From a virus, in IMG/VR virus record IMGVR_UViG_3300033273_000557, positions 1-21,759 of that record: a stretch of DNA of 21,759 bases, one strand, 5' to 3'. Below the pieces are notes generated by a model that saw only the letters and a list, made by a program, of their open reading frames with translations, had not been told where the DNA came from and did no database searches. Made by a program: the position numbers and the translations under genes. This document shows, one piece after another, positions 21,529 through 21,759 of this stretch (the stretch's first letter is position 1; each line of letters opens with the position of its first letter).

Positions 21529-21557
21529 ATTATAACATAAAAAAAGAGGAGCTACAA
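21529..21557 (-). promoter_or_regulatory. Sigma70-type promoter heading the thyX-phoH-gp33 transcript
   Basis: TTGTAG (21557-21552), 17 bases and a perfect TATAAT (21534-21529) on the minus strand precede the 54-aa gene. As at 263-291, the -35 box is in the loop and arm of a terminator and the T-run lies in the spacer. A CATAAATA late-like box (21508-21515) is too close to the ATG to judge. Confidence 0.65.
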
Positions 21558-21565
21558 GCCCCTCT
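21539..21565 (-). terminator. Rho-independent terminator for the right-edge gene
   Basis: AGAGGGGCT pairs with AGCTCCTCT (nine pairs, one G-U) around a TGT loop on the minus strand, followed by seven T residues. The stop codon of the right-edge gene lies inside the stem and loop. Confidence 0.8.
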
Positions 21566-21759
21566 TAATTGAATATGCTGGTGATGAATATTTTATATCC
21601 AACCAGTCTCGCAAGTGAATCCGATAGCAGGACCAGTATGTTACCCCTCTATATTTGAGTAGATAACAACTGGGTGGTCTGCTGTCTTTGTCCATGTCAT
21701 CATAATGATAGACATAGTTTTCCATCAGATCCTCTGCAATAATAGGATCTCTCCGTATA
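21552..21759 (-). CDS. 3' part of a small phage gene at the right edge
   Basis: A minus-strand frame open to the window edge ends at TAG 21554-21552. It encodes an aromatic-rich segment, including ENYVYHYDDMDKDSRPPSCY, then KYRGVTYWSCYRIHLRDWL. The visible 68 codons may be the C-terminus of a longer protein. Alternatively, an ATG at 21725, with AGAGG just upstream, would give a complete 57-aa protein. There is no recognisable domain, and the stop codon is built into the terminator hairpin. Confidence 0.55.
   Translation of the reverse strand, partial: IRRDPIIAEDLMENYVYHYDDMDKDSRPPSCYLLKYRGVTYWSCYRIHLRDWLDIKYSSPAYSIKRGL

Noticed and set aside
1-21759. CRISPR array, tRNA genes, insertion sequences
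   Set aside because: No regularly spaced repeats, no cloverleaf-like arms and no transposase motifs were seen when reading both strands.

Overview
The window looks like the tail, baseplate and replication region of a T4-like myovirus infecting marine cyanobacteria (Synechococcus or Prochlorococcus). T4-type genes are recognisable: gp4, gp48, gp53, a tail-tube-fold protein (probably gp54), gp26, gp27-like, gp5, gp33 and gp32. They sit beside genes typical of cyanophages: a CP12 Calvin-cycle regulator, phoH, thyX, a PD-(D/E)XK exonuclease, a cyanobacterial DUF1825 family protein and a small beta-barrel-like secreted protein. I see no tRNA, rRNA, insertion sequence or CRISPR array. No gene-free stretch exceeds about 150 bases.

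Layout. (1) 1-694, minus strand: two small phage genes (one cut by the window edge) and a secreted porin-like gene, separated by a terminator whose loop and arm also carry a sigma70-type promoter. (2) 847-13142, minus strand: a tightly packed tail operon. In transcription order it runs gp26, a hidden -1 frameshift ORF (tail-assembly-chaperone partner), a 1155-aa tape-measure-like protein with cell-wall domains, its 770-aa paralogue, gp27-like hub, CP12, gp5 hub (OB domain plus Calx-beta domains, no lysozyme), and a beta-helix-like spike candidate. (3) 13235-16875: a tube-fold gene on the minus strand, then, across a divergent late promoter, the only plus-strand block (gp4, an unassigned structural protein, gp48, gp53). 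This section lies between two about 79%-identical 73-bp direct repeats with a conserved stem. (4) 16930-21759, minus strand: replication and late-transcription genes. Transcription order is an edge gene, a terminator/promoter, small ORFs, thyX, a small ORF, phoH, exonuclease, gp33, DUF1825, a promoter, gp32, and two coupled microproteins.

How the genes work together: gp26 plus its frameshift product would chaperone the tape measure. gp48, gp54-like, gp27-like, gp5, the spike candidate and gp53 build the baseplate around it, and gp4 completes the head. gp32, the exonuclease and ThyX serve DNA replication, recombination and dTMP supply. gp33 would switch on late promoters, and AATAAATA-type boxes precede gp26 and the tube gene. 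CP12 is expected to redirect host carbon metabolism. Many neighbouring genes overlap by 1-4 bases, which implies translational coupling.

The most interesting structures are the T-TTT-TTC slippery site at the end of gp26, the two composite terminator-promoters, the duplicated stem-containing element flanking the plus-strand block, and the redistribution of cell-wall-degrading functions from gp5 to the tape-measure-like protein. All assignments come from reading the sequence and from family knowledge; no database search was run.
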